Of a stretch of DNA of 64,000 nucleotides, positions 42,915-51,027 are shown one piece after another; position 1 is the stretch's first letter; the number at the start of each line of letters is the position of its first letter. The position numbers and the translations under genes are program-made. Origin of the DNA: JAUIIK01 sp963709995 (GTDB lineage Bacteria; Chloroflexota; Chloroflexia; Thermomicrobiales; CFX8). Below the pieces are notes generated by a model that was not told where the DNA came from, searched no databases, and was given only the letters and a program-made list of their open reading frames with translations. The DNA is taken from positions 248,001-312,000 of the forward strand of contig CAVPYN010000002.1 of assembly GCA_963709995.1 (NCBI GenBank), in the 5' to 3' direction.

Positions 42915-43052
42915 CTAGTGACGGGTCAGGCGGTTGTCTATCTCGGTGCCGAAGCGAAACACGACGATGAACAGTGTGGGGATTGCAAGAAGCACAAGAA
43001 CAATAAACCCGACGGTCAGCCCGGCCTTGAGGATTTCTACGATGACGTCCAT
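42915..43052 (-). CDS. Small membrane protein, 45 residues
   Basis: Open frame from ATG 43052 to TAG 42915, too short for most gene finders. It reads 'MDVIVEILKAGLTVGFIVLV', a membrane helix of about 25 residues, then 'FRFGTEIDNRLTRH', a charged cytosolic tail. A GAGGAAAG lies 11-18 bases upstream. It sits between the clpB terminator and the DUF4349 lipoprotein gene, 111 bp from the latter's start, so it may be co-transcribed with the lipoprotein. No family recognised. Confidence 0.55.
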   Translation of the reverse strand: MDVIVEILKAGLTVGFIVLVLLAIPTLFIVVFRFGTEIDNRLTRH

Positions 43053-43083
43053 AGCTTGCTCGCTTTCCTCGTCAATAACCGCA

Positions 43084-43111
43084 AGGAGCGGCGCGATCGT
43101 GCGCCGCTCCT
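43084..43111 (-). terminator. Terminator-like hairpin after clpB
   Basis: Perfect 11-bp GC-rich arms (43084-43094 and 43101-43111) with a 6-base loop, 42 bases past the clpB stop. On the minus strand it is followed by 'tgcggttatt', a weak T-containing tail. It would isolate hspR-clpB from the small membrane ORF at 42915. Confidence 0.7.
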
Positions 43112-43152
43112 GTAGTATATCGCCGCGATCCCGGTCATCCGGTGCGTTGTCG

Positions 43153-45759
43153 CTAGGCGACGACTTCCGCCGTTGCGAAGCTTCCCCGTATCGTCAAGTT
43201 GCCGTCAAGGCCAGCATCCACGACGACGACCTCGCCATCCTGAACCTCACCTGCCAGGAGCATCATAGCCAGCGGATCGAGAAGCTCCTTTTGCAGTACG
43301 CGCTTCAACGGTCGGGCTCCAAACACCGGATCATAGCCGCGACCAGCAATCCACTCCCGCGCGTCTCCGGTCAGCTGGAGGTCGATCTCCCGGTCGGCCA
43401 GCCTTGCCTTGACTCTATCGAGTTGGATCTCGACGATCTCAGCGATTTCTTCACGCGTGAGCGTCGAGAACATCACGATCTCGTCGATGCGATTCAGGAA
43501 CTCCGGGCGAAACGCTCCTCGCAGAGCCTCCATCACCCGCTCCCGGCTTTCCCGCTCATCGAGGGTATCTGACTGTAGGTAGCTCGATCCCAGGTTGCTG
43601 GTCATGATAATCAGCGCATTCCGGAAGTCCACGGTCCGTCCCTGGCCGTCGGTAAGGCGCCCGTCATCGAGTACCTGGAGCAGAACATTGAAGACGTCTG
43701 AATGAGCTTTCTCGATCTCATCGAAGAGCACGACCGAATATGGACGCCGGCGCACCGATTCGGAAAGCTGACCTCCTTCGTCGTAGCCGACGTACCCCGG
43801 CGGCGCCCCGATGAGACGAGAGACTGAGTGGCGTTCCATGTACTCTGACATGTCGATGCGGACCATCGCCTGCTCATCGTCAAACAGAAACTCGGCCAGC
43901 GCCCGTGCTAGCTCGGTCTTCCCAACCCCGGTTGGACCCAGGAAGATGAATGAACCAAGTGGTCGATCCGGATCAGAAAGCCCGGCCCGTGATCGACGAA
44001 TTGCATTGGAAACGGCCGAGATAGCTTCGTCCTGACCAACGACTCGCTGATGCAGCCGTTCCTCCATCTTGACAAGCTTCTCGACTTCGCCCTCCATCAA
44101 TCGGCTTACCGGCACGCCCGTCCAGCGAGCGACGACCTCGGCGATATCTTCCGAGCTCACCTCTTCCTTGAGGAGCCGCGGACCGGAGTCCAATTCTTCC
44201 GCCATTTGCTCCCGAGAGCGGAGCTCTTGTTCAAGTTGAGGCAATTCTCCGAATTTCAGCTCTGACGCTCGCTGCAAATCTGCCTGTCGTTCGGCCTGCT
44301 CGATCTGAGTCCGGGTTTCGTCAATACGCGCTTTGAGCGCTGCGATCTCCTGGATCGTCTGGCGTTCCCGATCCCACTGAGCGGTCAGGGAATCTCGTCT
44401 TTCGCGGATGTCTGCAAGTTCCTTCCGCAACTCTTCAAGTCGCTTGCGAGACGCATCATCTCGCTCTTTTTCAAGCGCGACCTCTTCAATTTCGAGTTGC
44501 ATCGCCCGCCGGTTTAGCTCATCGATCTCGACCGGCATGCTTGTGATTTCCATCCGCAGGCGCGAGGCAGCTTCATCAACCAGGTCGATCGCCTTGTCCG
44601 GCAGAAATCTTGCCGTGATGTACCGATTCGAAAGCACTGCCGCCGCCACGAGCGCGTTGTCCTGAATCCGCACGTTGTGGTGAACCTCATACCGCTCACG
44701 GAGACCTCGCAGAATCGAGATCGTGTCCTCTACCGACGGCTGATCGACGTAGATAGGCTGGAATCGGCGTTCAAGCGCCGCGTCCTTCTCGATGTGCTTT
44801 CGATACTCGTCAAGCGTGGTTGCTCCAATGGCGTGGAGTTCGCCTCTGGCGAGCATGGGTTTCAACATGTTGCCGGCATCCATCGCGCCTTCGGCTGCGC
44901 CGGCGCCAACGATAGTGTGAAGCTCATCGATAAAGGCGATGATCTCACCGTCGGAGGACTTGATCTCGTTCAACACGGCCTTCAGGCGCTCTTCGAACTC
45001 GCCACGGTACTTCGCGCCAGCAATCATCGATCCAAAGTCCAACGCGATTAGTCGCTTGTCAAGCAAACCTTCAGGGACATCGCCGCGCACGATGCGCTGG
45101 GCGAGACCTTCGACGATTGCCGTCTTTCCGACGCCCGGTTCCCCGATGAGCACAGGATTATTCTTGGTGCGTCGGCTCAGAACCTGGATGACACGGCGGA
45201 TCTCTTCATCGCGTCCAATGACAGGATCCAGTTTCCCGCTCCTGGCCAGTTCCGTCAGATCCTGCCCGTACTTCTCAAGCGCTTCATAACTTCCTTCGGG
45301 GGTCTGTGACGTAACGCGATGTGATCCCCGGACGCTCGTCAGTGCCGTCAGAAAGTCGTCGCGTGTAACGCCAGCATCCGCGAGGATCCTGACCGCGCGA
45401 TTTCGTTCCTGTGAAAGCGCTCCAAGAAACAGGTGCTCGGTGCTGATGTAGTCATCACCAAACGCCGCTTTTTCATCCTCTGCACGCTGAAGTGCCCGTC
45501 GAAGTCCGTTCCCGAGCGTTGGCTGCGCGGAATACTGGAGTTCAGCTAGATCACCCAGACTATGGTCGAGCGCCGAGGCAATCGAGCCCGGGCTTACTCC
45601 CATCAGTTCCAGGGTCCGCGATACGATGCCATCCTGCTGGGTGGCCAGGGCGTAGACCAGGTGGTCCACATCAAGTGTGGCATGCCGTCGCTTCTCGGCC
45701 TCCCGTTGAGCAGAGGCGACCGCCTCTTGTGCCCGCTCTGTCAACAAGTTTGGATTCAC
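43153..45759 (-). CDS. clpB: ATP-dependent disaggregase ClpB
   Basis: 868 residues from GTG 45759 (AGGA about nine bases upstream). N-terminal Clp repeats ('LTERAQEAVASAQREA'), first AAA+ module with Walker A 'GEPGVGKTAIVEG' and Walker B 'IIAFIDELHT', the long coiled M-domain ('EEVALEKERDDASRKRLEEL' region) that distinguishes ClpB from ClpA/C, and the second AAA+ module with 'GPTGVGKTELARALAEFLF' and 'VVLFDEIEKAH'. It dissolves aggregates together with DnaK. It follows hspR by nine bases, so is repressed by HspR. Confidence 0.98.
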   Translation of the reverse strand: MNPNLLTERAQEAVASAQREAEKRRHATLDVDHLVYALATQQDGIVSRTLELMGVSPGSIASALDHSLGDLAELQYSAQPTLGNGLRRALQRAEDEKAAFGDDYISTEHLFLGALSQERNRAVRILADAGVTRDDFLTALTSVRGSHRVTSQTPEGSYEALEKYGQDLTELARSGKLDPVIGRDEEIRRVIQVLSRRTKNNPVLIGEPGVGKTAIVEGLAQRIVRGDVPEGLLDKRLIALDFGSMIAGAKYRGEFEERLKAVLNEIKSSDGEIIAFIDELHTIVGAGAAEGAMDAGNMLKPMLARGELHAIGATTLDEYRKHIEKDAALERRFQPIYVDQPSVEDTISILRGLRERYEVHHNVRIQDNALVAAAVLSNRYITARFLPDKAIDLVDEAASRLRMEITSMPVEIDELNRRAMQLEIEEVALEKERDDASRKRLEELRKELADIRERRDSLTAQWDRERQTIQEIAALKARIDETRTQIEQAERQADLQRASELKFGELPQLEQELRSREQMAEELDSGPRLLKEEVSSEDIAEVVARWTGVPVSRLMEGEVEKLVKMEERLHQRVVGQDEAISAVSNAIRRSRAGLSDPDRPLGSFIFLGPTGVGKTELARALAEFLFDDEQAMVRIDMSEYMERHSVSRLIGAPPGYVGYDEGGQLSESVRRRPYSVVLFDEIEKAHSDVFNVLLQVLDDGRLTDGQGRTVDFRNALIIMTSNLGSSYLQSDTLDERESRERVMEALRGAFRPEFLNRIDEIVMFSTLTREEIAEIVEIQLDRVKARLADREIDLQLTGDAREWIAGRGYDPVFGARPLKRVLQKELLDPLAMMLLAGEVQDGEVVVVDAGLDGNLTIRGSFATAEVVA

Positions 45760-45768
45760 CTCTAGATC

Positions 45769-46131
45769 CTATCTTTCTTCTTTGTCGTCCGTGGGTGCGG
45801 CTCCCAGTCTTCTGAGTACCGAGTCGAGCGCATCCGCTATCTCGTTATAGTCGGATCGCCTGGTCTTTCTGAGACTCGTCCCAAGGGATTGAATATCTTC
45901 AGTTATGTCCAGTGCCATTTCGACGCCAGCCAGATTCAGATCACGTTCGTTTACCAGATACTTGACTTGTTCCAGCCGGGATATGTCTTCCTCGGAATAC
46001 AGCCGGATCTTGCCAGTTGTTCGCGACGGAATCACAAATCCGACACGCTCGTATTTGCGGAGCGTTTGAGGATGCATATCAAGCAGGCGTGCGGCAACGC
46101 TTATTACAAATAGCCCTTCAGAGTCTCTCAT
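45769..46131 (-). CDS. hspR: MerR-family heat-shock repressor HspR
   Basis: 120 residues from ATG 46131, chosen because GGGAG lies about seven bases upstream. Starts 'MRDSEGLFVISVAARLLDMH', then the HspR-type winged helix: 'HPQTLRKYERVGFVIPSRT' and 'RLYSEEDISRLEQVKYLVNE'. The C-terminal half is a coiled coil. HspR binds HAIR sites with DnaK as co-repressor. It is the first gene of the hspR-clpB unit; a HAIR-like element overlaps its promoter. A longer frame to 46164 lacks a ribosome binding site. Confidence 0.95.
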   Translation of the reverse strand: MRDSEGLFVISVAARLLDMHPQTLRKYERVGFVIPSRTTGKIRLYSEEDISRLEQVKYLVNERDLNLAGVEMALDITEDIQSLGTSLRKTRRSDYNEIADALDSVLRRLGAAPTDDKEER

Positions 46132-46171
46132 CTGATCTCCCACCATCGCGCGATCGTCAGTCACAATATTG

Positions 46172-46208
46172 TTGAGTCATATTATATCAGGTTTCTAGCG
46201 CGACGCAA
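46172..46208 (-). promoter_or_regulatory. hspR-clpB promoter with HAIR-like element
   Basis: On the minus strand TTGCGT (46203-46208), a 16-base spacer and TATAAT (46181-46186) make a good sigma-70-type promoter about 50 bases before the hspR ATG. Overlapping the -10, plus-strand gTTGAGT-N7-TaTCAgG (46171-46191) resembles the HAIR consensus CTTGAGT-N7-ACTCAAG: the left half matches 6 of 7, the right 4 of 7. Auto-repression by HspR is expected. Confidence 0.55.
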
Positions 46209-46373
46209 CTGCATGAGGGGCCGGACTGAGGTCGGGAACCTGAGTGCATCTGGCGTATTCCAGGGGGATGCGCAGCCTTTCAGCAGGGCTGCCGGAGAGT
46301 AACAAGGATCGATTCGGTCGTGAATCCGCAGATTCATGCAGGTGTGACGCTCGGCCCGCGGGCGCGAGGAGAT

Positions 46374-46781
46374 TTAATCCCCGGAACCTGGCTCCAGGCG
46401 ACTGATTCCCAGAGGCACAGCGTCCAGATCTAGAGATCGATCTCCGATCGCTACACTATCCCGCGCCAGGGAATCGGCGTTCCGTTTGTCTCTCGATTGT
46501 CGATGCGCCACCGCGTCAGCGACGTGGATCTGTCGAACGATCACCAAAATCACCGCTGAAACGGACAGCCCGGCAACAAGCCAACGCAGTCGCATCCACG
46601 TCAGAGCGCCTGCCCCGGCGTCTAACGCAAAGGTTTCGGATGTGACTTCAGATTGAGAGGCTGAGGCGAAATTCGAGCCCGACTCGGCGGCTGCATGGTA
46701 AGGAGCTAGCGTCCCGCCTACTACAACGAGGGCTGCAATGAGCATCAGGATGAAGACGATCACGTACGGTTGTTTCTTCAC
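46374..46781 (-). CDS. Predicted membrane protein with two helices, unknown function
   Basis: 135 residues if started at GTG 46781 ('VKKQPYVIVFILMLIAALVV'), which has GGGGA five bases upstream and opens into a membrane segment; ATG 46829 in the same frame is the alternative. An extracellular Ser/Ala-rich loop follows, then a second helix ('RLRWLVAGLSVSAVILVIV') and a charged tail of about 50 residues. No family recognised. Lies between hspR and the S2P gene; the gap 46209-46373 holds nothing I can name. Confidence 0.55.
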   Translation of the reverse strand: MKKQPYVIVFILMLIAALVVVGGTLAPYHAAAESGSNFASASQSEVTSETFALDAGAGALTWMRLRWLVAGLSVSAVILVIVRQIHVADAVAHRQSRDKRNADSLARDSVAIGDRSLDLDAVPLGISRLEPGSGD

Positions 46782-46939
46782 AAAGTCCCCAGAAAGATGG
46801 TCAGCAAGCCAGCCAGCGGGGCGATACATTTCCGACGCGCCGTCTCGTCGTTAGCTCGTCCCAATATCGATTATGATCGACTGAAGTACCCCGCCGACAA
46901 ATGTTAGCACGGGTGGTGTACGTACGCCAACAGTGGAAG

Positions 46940-48094
46940 CTATCTCCCGCCCCGGCGCATCCGATCGAGTCGCTCGGCCGCAAGATACTCCTGCAATCTT
47001 CGTACGACGTCACGACGGTCTGTTGCGCCGATGATCCGTCCATTCCGGCTTATCAGAGCAATTCGTGGAGTATCCGGCGGAAGCAACTCCACTAGCTTCG
47101 TCAACGACGCATTGGAGGGGGTCTGGCCGAGCCCTTCGAGGGAATCCATGACATCTCCCACCGTTCGTTCTTTCCAGAGACGTCTAGGCACAGGGCGGAT
47201 CGCGGCGAGATCGACCAGCCCAACCGCTTCCTCGTTGTCGAAGACCAGCATCGGCCCGTCTTGATAACCCTCCAGTAGACGCTCGATTGCGTCGTCGATG
47301 AGGACGCTCGACTGAATTCTCCGTGTGCCACCGATGAACAGGTCGTCCACACGCAATCGCCGGCTCTGGATCGTCCAGAACACATGGCTGATGCCTTCGC
47401 CCACGCTCCGATTGATCATGAACGCGGTGAGCAGCACCCAGGTTCCCCAGACAGCGGTGACACCTCCGGTCACCAGCAGCAGCACTCCTGCCGCCATCAG
47501 CGCCATGATCAGCCCGTACCCCACGTAACCAGTAATTTTTGTCGCCAGAAGAAGGTCGTCGGTCAGATACCAGACAAACCCGCGGGCGATCCGACCTCCG
47601 TCAAACGGGTATCCCGGCATTGCACTGACGACGAACAGCCCGAGGTTGGCGAGCGCGAGAATACCTATCCCAAGCGCCAACTCACCACCGAGCTGTGACT
47701 CCGAGAACCACCAAAGCCCGGCGAACAGCAGGGTAAGTAGCAGTGACACGGCCGGACCGGCTATTGCTACTTCGACCTCGCTCGCCGGGTTGCGAGCCTC
47801 ATAGCTCGTATCGGGCAATGTGCCGACGACCTGCGGACTTACGGCTTCGATGCGTTGGCCGGTCCAGCGAGCCATCGTGAGGTGACCAAGCTCATGAACC
47901 AGGAGCGAAATCAGTCCCCCGGCAACCAGAATCGCCGAAATCTGCACCTGTCGAGCAACGGATTCGTCAGCGAAATAGAATGGAACGGCGACAAAAAGAG
48001 AAATGCCGAGCAGCACTGTCGCGATGAGCAACCAGGATACTGTCGCTCGGAACTCGACATCGAAGATCGTGACCCGGAGGATACGAGTCATCAT
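46940..48094 (-). CDS. Site-2 protease (M50) with C-terminal CBS pair
   Basis: 384 residues, intramembrane zinc metalloprotease. Zinc motif 'LLVHELGHLTMA' (HExxH) in the second hydrophobic region and the third ligand in 'MPGYPFDGGRIARG' (the usual N-P-x-P-L-D-G-G). Five or six membrane helices end near residue 245, followed by a CBS pair ('SSVLIDDAIERLLEG', 'DGPMLVFDNEEAVGLVDLAA', 'RIALISRNGRIIGATDRRDV'). CBS domains bind adenine nucleotides and regulate their host protein. The adjacent upstream gene encodes a cyclic-di-AMP receptor. The start could be either of two consecutive Met codons. Confidence 0.93.
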   Translation of the reverse strand: MMTRILRVTIFDVEFRATVSWLLIATVLLGISLFVAVPFYFADESVARQVQISAILVAGGLISLLVHELGHLTMARWTGQRIEAVSPQVVGTLPDTSYEARNPASEVEVAIAGPAVSLLLTLLFAGLWWFSESQLGGELALGIGILALANLGLFVVSAMPGYPFDGGRIARGFVWYLTDDLLLATKITGYVGYGLIMALMAAGVLLLVTGGVTAVWGTWVLLTAFMINRSVGEGISHVFWTIQSRRLRVDDLFIGGTRRIQSSVLIDDAIERLLEGYQDGPMLVFDNEEAVGLVDLAAIRPVPRRLWKERTVGDVMDSLEGLGQTPSNASLTKLVELLPPDTPRIALISRNGRIIGATDRRDVVRRLQEYLAAERLDRMRRGGR

Positions 48095-48166
48095 ACTGAT
48101 CCAAATCGTACGGCGGAGACTGCAATCTCCCGTGCGTCAATATCGGATCGACGGTGGGAGCCGCGG

Positions 48167-48442
48167 TTAGAGCCGTTGATACTCCTCTAAGTCGAGCACA
48201 AAGACAGTCGCAGCGGCGTGTCCTTCTGGCGGTGGATCGCCAGATCTCTGAACTGCGCCCCGCAAGACGTCGACGACATGATCCACTTCCGTGTCCTGAA
48301 CGCCGACCATGATTGTCGTATTGCCACGTCGTAAGAAGCCGCCGGTGCTGGCGAAGCGAGTCGCCCGGTATTCTGCCTGAACCAGCGCATCCACAACATC
48401 GTCTGCGTCGTGGTTCTGGACGACCGCAATAATCAGCTTCAT
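48167..48442 (-). CDS. Cyclic-di-AMP receptor (DarA/PstA-type PII-like protein)
   Basis: 91 residues. 'MKLIIAVVQNHDADDVVDAL' is the hallmark beginning, followed by 'EYRATRFASTGGFLRRGNTT' with the Thr-Arg and Gly-Gly-Phe-Leu segment that binds c-di-AMP, and 'IMVGVQDTEVDHVVDVLR'. A trimeric cytosolic PII-like fold is expected; the T- and B-loop region is short. No diadenylate cyclase gene is in the window. It is 72 bp upstream of the CBS-containing S2P on the same strand. Confidence 0.92.
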   Translation of the reverse strand: MKLIIAVVQNHDADDVVDALVQAEYRATRFASTGGFLRRGNTTIMVGVQDTEVDHVVDVLRGAVQRSGDPPPEGHAAATVFVLDLEEYQRL

Positions 48443-48527
48443 CTCGCTGCCAGACCTGCTCTCACATCAGCAATCGGAATAGCTCGGGACCGCCGGTCAC
48501 GATTATATTTCCGGCCCTTGAATGTCG

Positions 48528-48773
48528 TCAAACCGAGTCTACAGATGAAAACACGAAACGCGCGACTGCGAAGCTACTAACGATCGCCCAGATTCCCTCC
48601 AGCAGAAGGAATCCCCACTGTCCTTCGATCAGGGCAACGATCGCCAGGACCGACGAACCAACGAGGTTAAGTATTGCGTAACCGATCCGGTTGGTTCCGA
48701 TGTATCCGAACTGATTCGCGCCATATGCCGCGAGGATTAGGAGCGCGCCAGCGATGGACAGGATCTGGATCAC
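48528..48773 (-). CDS. CBU_0592-like small membrane protein
   Basis: 81 residues from GTG 48773 with GAAGG about seven bases upstream. Three membrane helices: 'IQILSIAGALLILAAYGANQ', 'GYAILNLVGSSVLAIVALIE' and 'GFLLLEGIWAIVSSFAVARF'. 'YGANQFGYIGTN' followed by 'YAILNLVGSSVL' matches the CBU_0592 family, whose role is unknown. It follows ruvX by 23 bases and probably shares its transcript. Confidence 0.8.
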   Translation of the reverse strand: MIQILSIAGALLILAAYGANQFGYIGTNRIGYAILNLVGSSVLAIVALIEGQWGFLLLEGIWAIVSSFAVARFVFSSVDSV

Positions 48774-48796
48774 TGCATGGCCTTCTCTGTTGCTGG

Positions 48797-49243
48797 CTAG
48801 CCGCCAGTCTGGAACGGGTTAGCATCCACGTAGCTCTGCAGCATGATCGCGGCGGCGATCGCATCCGCCTTGGTTTTAGCTCGCTTCTTATGACGTTTCG
48901 ACAACTGATCCGCAATCTGGCTCGTCATTCTTTCGTCCCAGAAGACAATGGGCAGATTCGTCAATAAACGAAGCTCTTCGACCTGATCTCTTGCCTTTCG
49001 TGCCTGGAAGCCCTCCTGGCCGCTCAATGTCTGGGGCAATCCCGCGACGATTCCAGCCACCTCAAACTTCTCCGCAAACCGCACAACGGAATCGAGCTCG
49101 TCTCGTCGCAAGTCGATCGTGTCTACCGGTGCCGCCAGAACGCCGGTGTCATCGGTCACCGCGACCCCAAGCCAACGTTCCCCCAGGTCCAACCCTAGTA
49201 GCTTCGCTCCCGGGCGCTTCGTTCTCTTACGGTTCACGAACAT
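48797..49243 (-). CDS. ruvX: Putative pre-16S rRNA nuclease / Holliday junction resolvase YqgF (RuvX)
   Basis: 148 residues from ATG 49243, overlapping the upstream gene by 17 bp; the long frame upstream is read-through of that gene. RNase H-like fold: 'LLGLDLGERWLGVAVTD' (first catalytic Asp), 'IVAGLPQTLSG', 'IVFWDERMTSQIAD' (Glu) and 'KADAIAAAIMLQSYVD' (last Asp). It processes the 5' end of 16S rRNA in E. coli. The neighbourhood alaS - J-like gene - ruvX echoes the alaS-yqgF synteny of Bacillota. Confidence 0.95.
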   Translation of the reverse strand: MFVNRKRTKRPGAKLLGLDLGERWLGVAVTDDTGVLAAPVDTIDLRRDELDSVVRFAEKFEVAGIVAGLPQTLSGQEGFQARKARDQVEELRLLTNLPIVFWDERMTSQIADQLSKRHKKRAKTKADAIAAAIMLQSYVDANPFQTGG

Positions 49244-50957
49244 CAACAGTGATCCTGCTAGAAAGACGGGGGATCGGGTCCCAGGGAAGCCAGTCTGGAC
49301 CGTAGGATACCTGGAAACCCTGAAGACCATCGATACTTGATACTGCTTCCGTAGCATTAGCCTCGGATCTTCCGACCAAATCATCGGCGAGAGTAGACTC
49401 TAGATACGGGTCCAGGACGGCCCTCGTGACCGCTTCTCCACGAAGAATGAACGCCACTCCCCGATCGATGGCAACCGGTTCGAATCCTGAAAACTCGATG
49501 GAGTCGGGCAGAATCTCGAAGCCATCATCTACCGACGCCTCTAACTCTTGACCGAGTTCATTCCGCGCGGACTGGAAGAGCCCCTGAGGCTCGTACATTT
49601 GCCCTTCAACCAGTAGCTCCGCTTCGATTGAGACTTCATCGGCGACCGCCCCGGCCTCAGCACTGAATATTGCCTGCAGTTGCTGGGGCGCCCCAGGAGG
49701 ATCAACCAGCTCCCATCCCGGCAGGACAAAATCGTCAAGCGCATTGGCGATCTGAGAGGTTAACGCTTCATTCGCCTGATTCATCAGCCTGGCGTGATCG
49801 TCCCCGATCACAAACCGCTCTAGTTTTAGCGATCCACCCTCAAGAGGAAATCGATTCTGAAACATCACGCCGGATTCAAGTTCGCCGATTAGTTCCCCTG
49901 TGCCCAGATTGCTTTCGGGGCCCGGCTCGGCGGCAATAACACTAACCACCGCAGTGCCGAAGGTGGCGGACCCGAACGGGTCCGCAGCTGGTACATCGAT
50001 GTCTTCGGTCGTAGTAAATTGAAGCGCTCCATCAGCTGTGAAGAGGCTTGTGTTAGCAGGAATAAGAATAGGACGCGATGCCGGGTTGGTGACGAATACC
50101 ATGCCCCGCGCTGGCTGATCGGGCACCTGCCGCTCCCCGGTCACGGGCACGCTGGACTGGTACGTCAACACCGTAGAAACCGGTTCCGGCTGGATGGCGA
50201 GATCCAGACTTGCCCCATCCGCCCCAGCTCCGACGACGATCTCGCCCGAGATTGCTCGTGTCTCCGGAATCAGGACGATGGACGCCGCCGGGGCCAGTAG
50301 CCCGAGTAGCAACACCGACACAGCCGCGACGATAACAAGGACCGAAGCCACCAGAGCGCCAACGTTTACCGCACGTCGCGTCTGGCGACGGCGTGTTTTC
50401 GCCGGGGAAAACGATTCGGGGAACGCTTGAGATTGGACGCTAAGCTCGGTTGTCGGAGAGAAGTGCAAAGGCCGCGCGTCCGCCGTCGCGATGACGAAGC
50501 TGAAGGACGCGTCGGGGTCCAGCACAGGCCCGCCTTTCGGCGCGAGCAGGCCACCGTCTCCGTTCGACACCGGTGACGATGATTGTCGACTACTAACCTC
50601 GCTGTCCTGCCCATCCCTGGAAATGACTGCGCCCGAACGACGAACAATGGTTGTTTGAAGATCCCTTCGATCCAGAAATGCCGTGGACGCCAGGGCCGGA
50701 CTGTCAACGATTGCGAACCCGAAAATGCGCGCCAGCTCCTGGCGCAGTGGATCGATCGTCGCCATTGAAATTTCGATGTCGTTGGAGTTTGCAAGCTCGG
50801 CCAACCGCGCAAATTCAGCGGCCGAATTCAGGACATCTGCTTCTCCCCCGAGATCCAGGGTGATCCGAGACTCCCGGTAACGATCCAAACATTCCAGAAA
50901 CCGGTCGAAATCTTCGCGTTCATGGACGTCGACGCTGTTCATTTCCCGTGTTGCCAC
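49227..50957 (-). CDS. Membrane-anchored baseplate J/gp47-like domain protein
   Basis: 576 residues from GTG 50957 with GGAAGG seven bases upstream. Cytosolic part (1-195) begins with a helical/beta domain ('RITLDLGGEADVLNSAAEF') and a disordered stretch. One membrane helix ('VGALVASVLVIVAAVSVLLL', about 200-222). The external part resembles baseplate J: 'GMVFVTNPASRPILIPANTS', 'QFTTTEDIDVPA' and 'VSVIAAEPGPESNLGTGEL'. Chloroflexota genomes often carry such proteins without any phage context, so a surface role is likelier than a tail. It is 70 bp downstream of alaS. Confidence 0.8.
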   Translation of the reverse strand: MATREMNSVDVHEREDFDRFLECLDRYRESRITLDLGGEADVLNSAAEFARLAELANSNDIEISMATIDPLRQELARIFGFAIVDSPALASTAFLDRRDLQTTIVRRSGAVISRDGQDSEVSSRQSSSPVSNGDGGLLAPKGGPVLDPDASFSFVIATADARPLHFSPTTELSVQSQAFPESFSPAKTRRRQTRRAVNVGALVASVLVIVAAVSVLLLGLLAPAASIVLIPETRAISGEIVVGAGADGASLDLAIQPEPVSTVLTYQSSVPVTGERQVPDQPARGMVFVTNPASRPILIPANTSLFTADGALQFTTTEDIDVPAADPFGSATFGTAVVSVIAAEPGPESNLGTGELIGELESGVMFQNRFPLEGGSLKLERFVIGDDHARLMNQANEALTSQIANALDDFVLPGWELVDPPGAPQQLQAIFSAEAGAVADEVSIEAELLVEGQMYEPQGLFQSARNELGQELEASVDDGFEILPDSIEFSGFEPVAIDRGVAFILRGEAVTRAVLDPYLESTLADDLVGRSEANATEAVSSIDGLQGFQVSYGPDWLPWDPIPRLSSRITVDVREP

Positions 50958-51027
50958 AACTCATACCTTCCATCGGCATAGGTGGCAAACGGTTATGGAA
51001 CAGCGCTCCGGTTAGGGAGGGTGTTCG

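Noticed and set aside
49480..49500. tRNA T-loop-like 'ggttcgaatcc'
   Set aside because: It falls inside the J-like gene and no acceptor stem or anticodon arm can be built around it. No tRNA was found elsewhere in the intergenic gaps.
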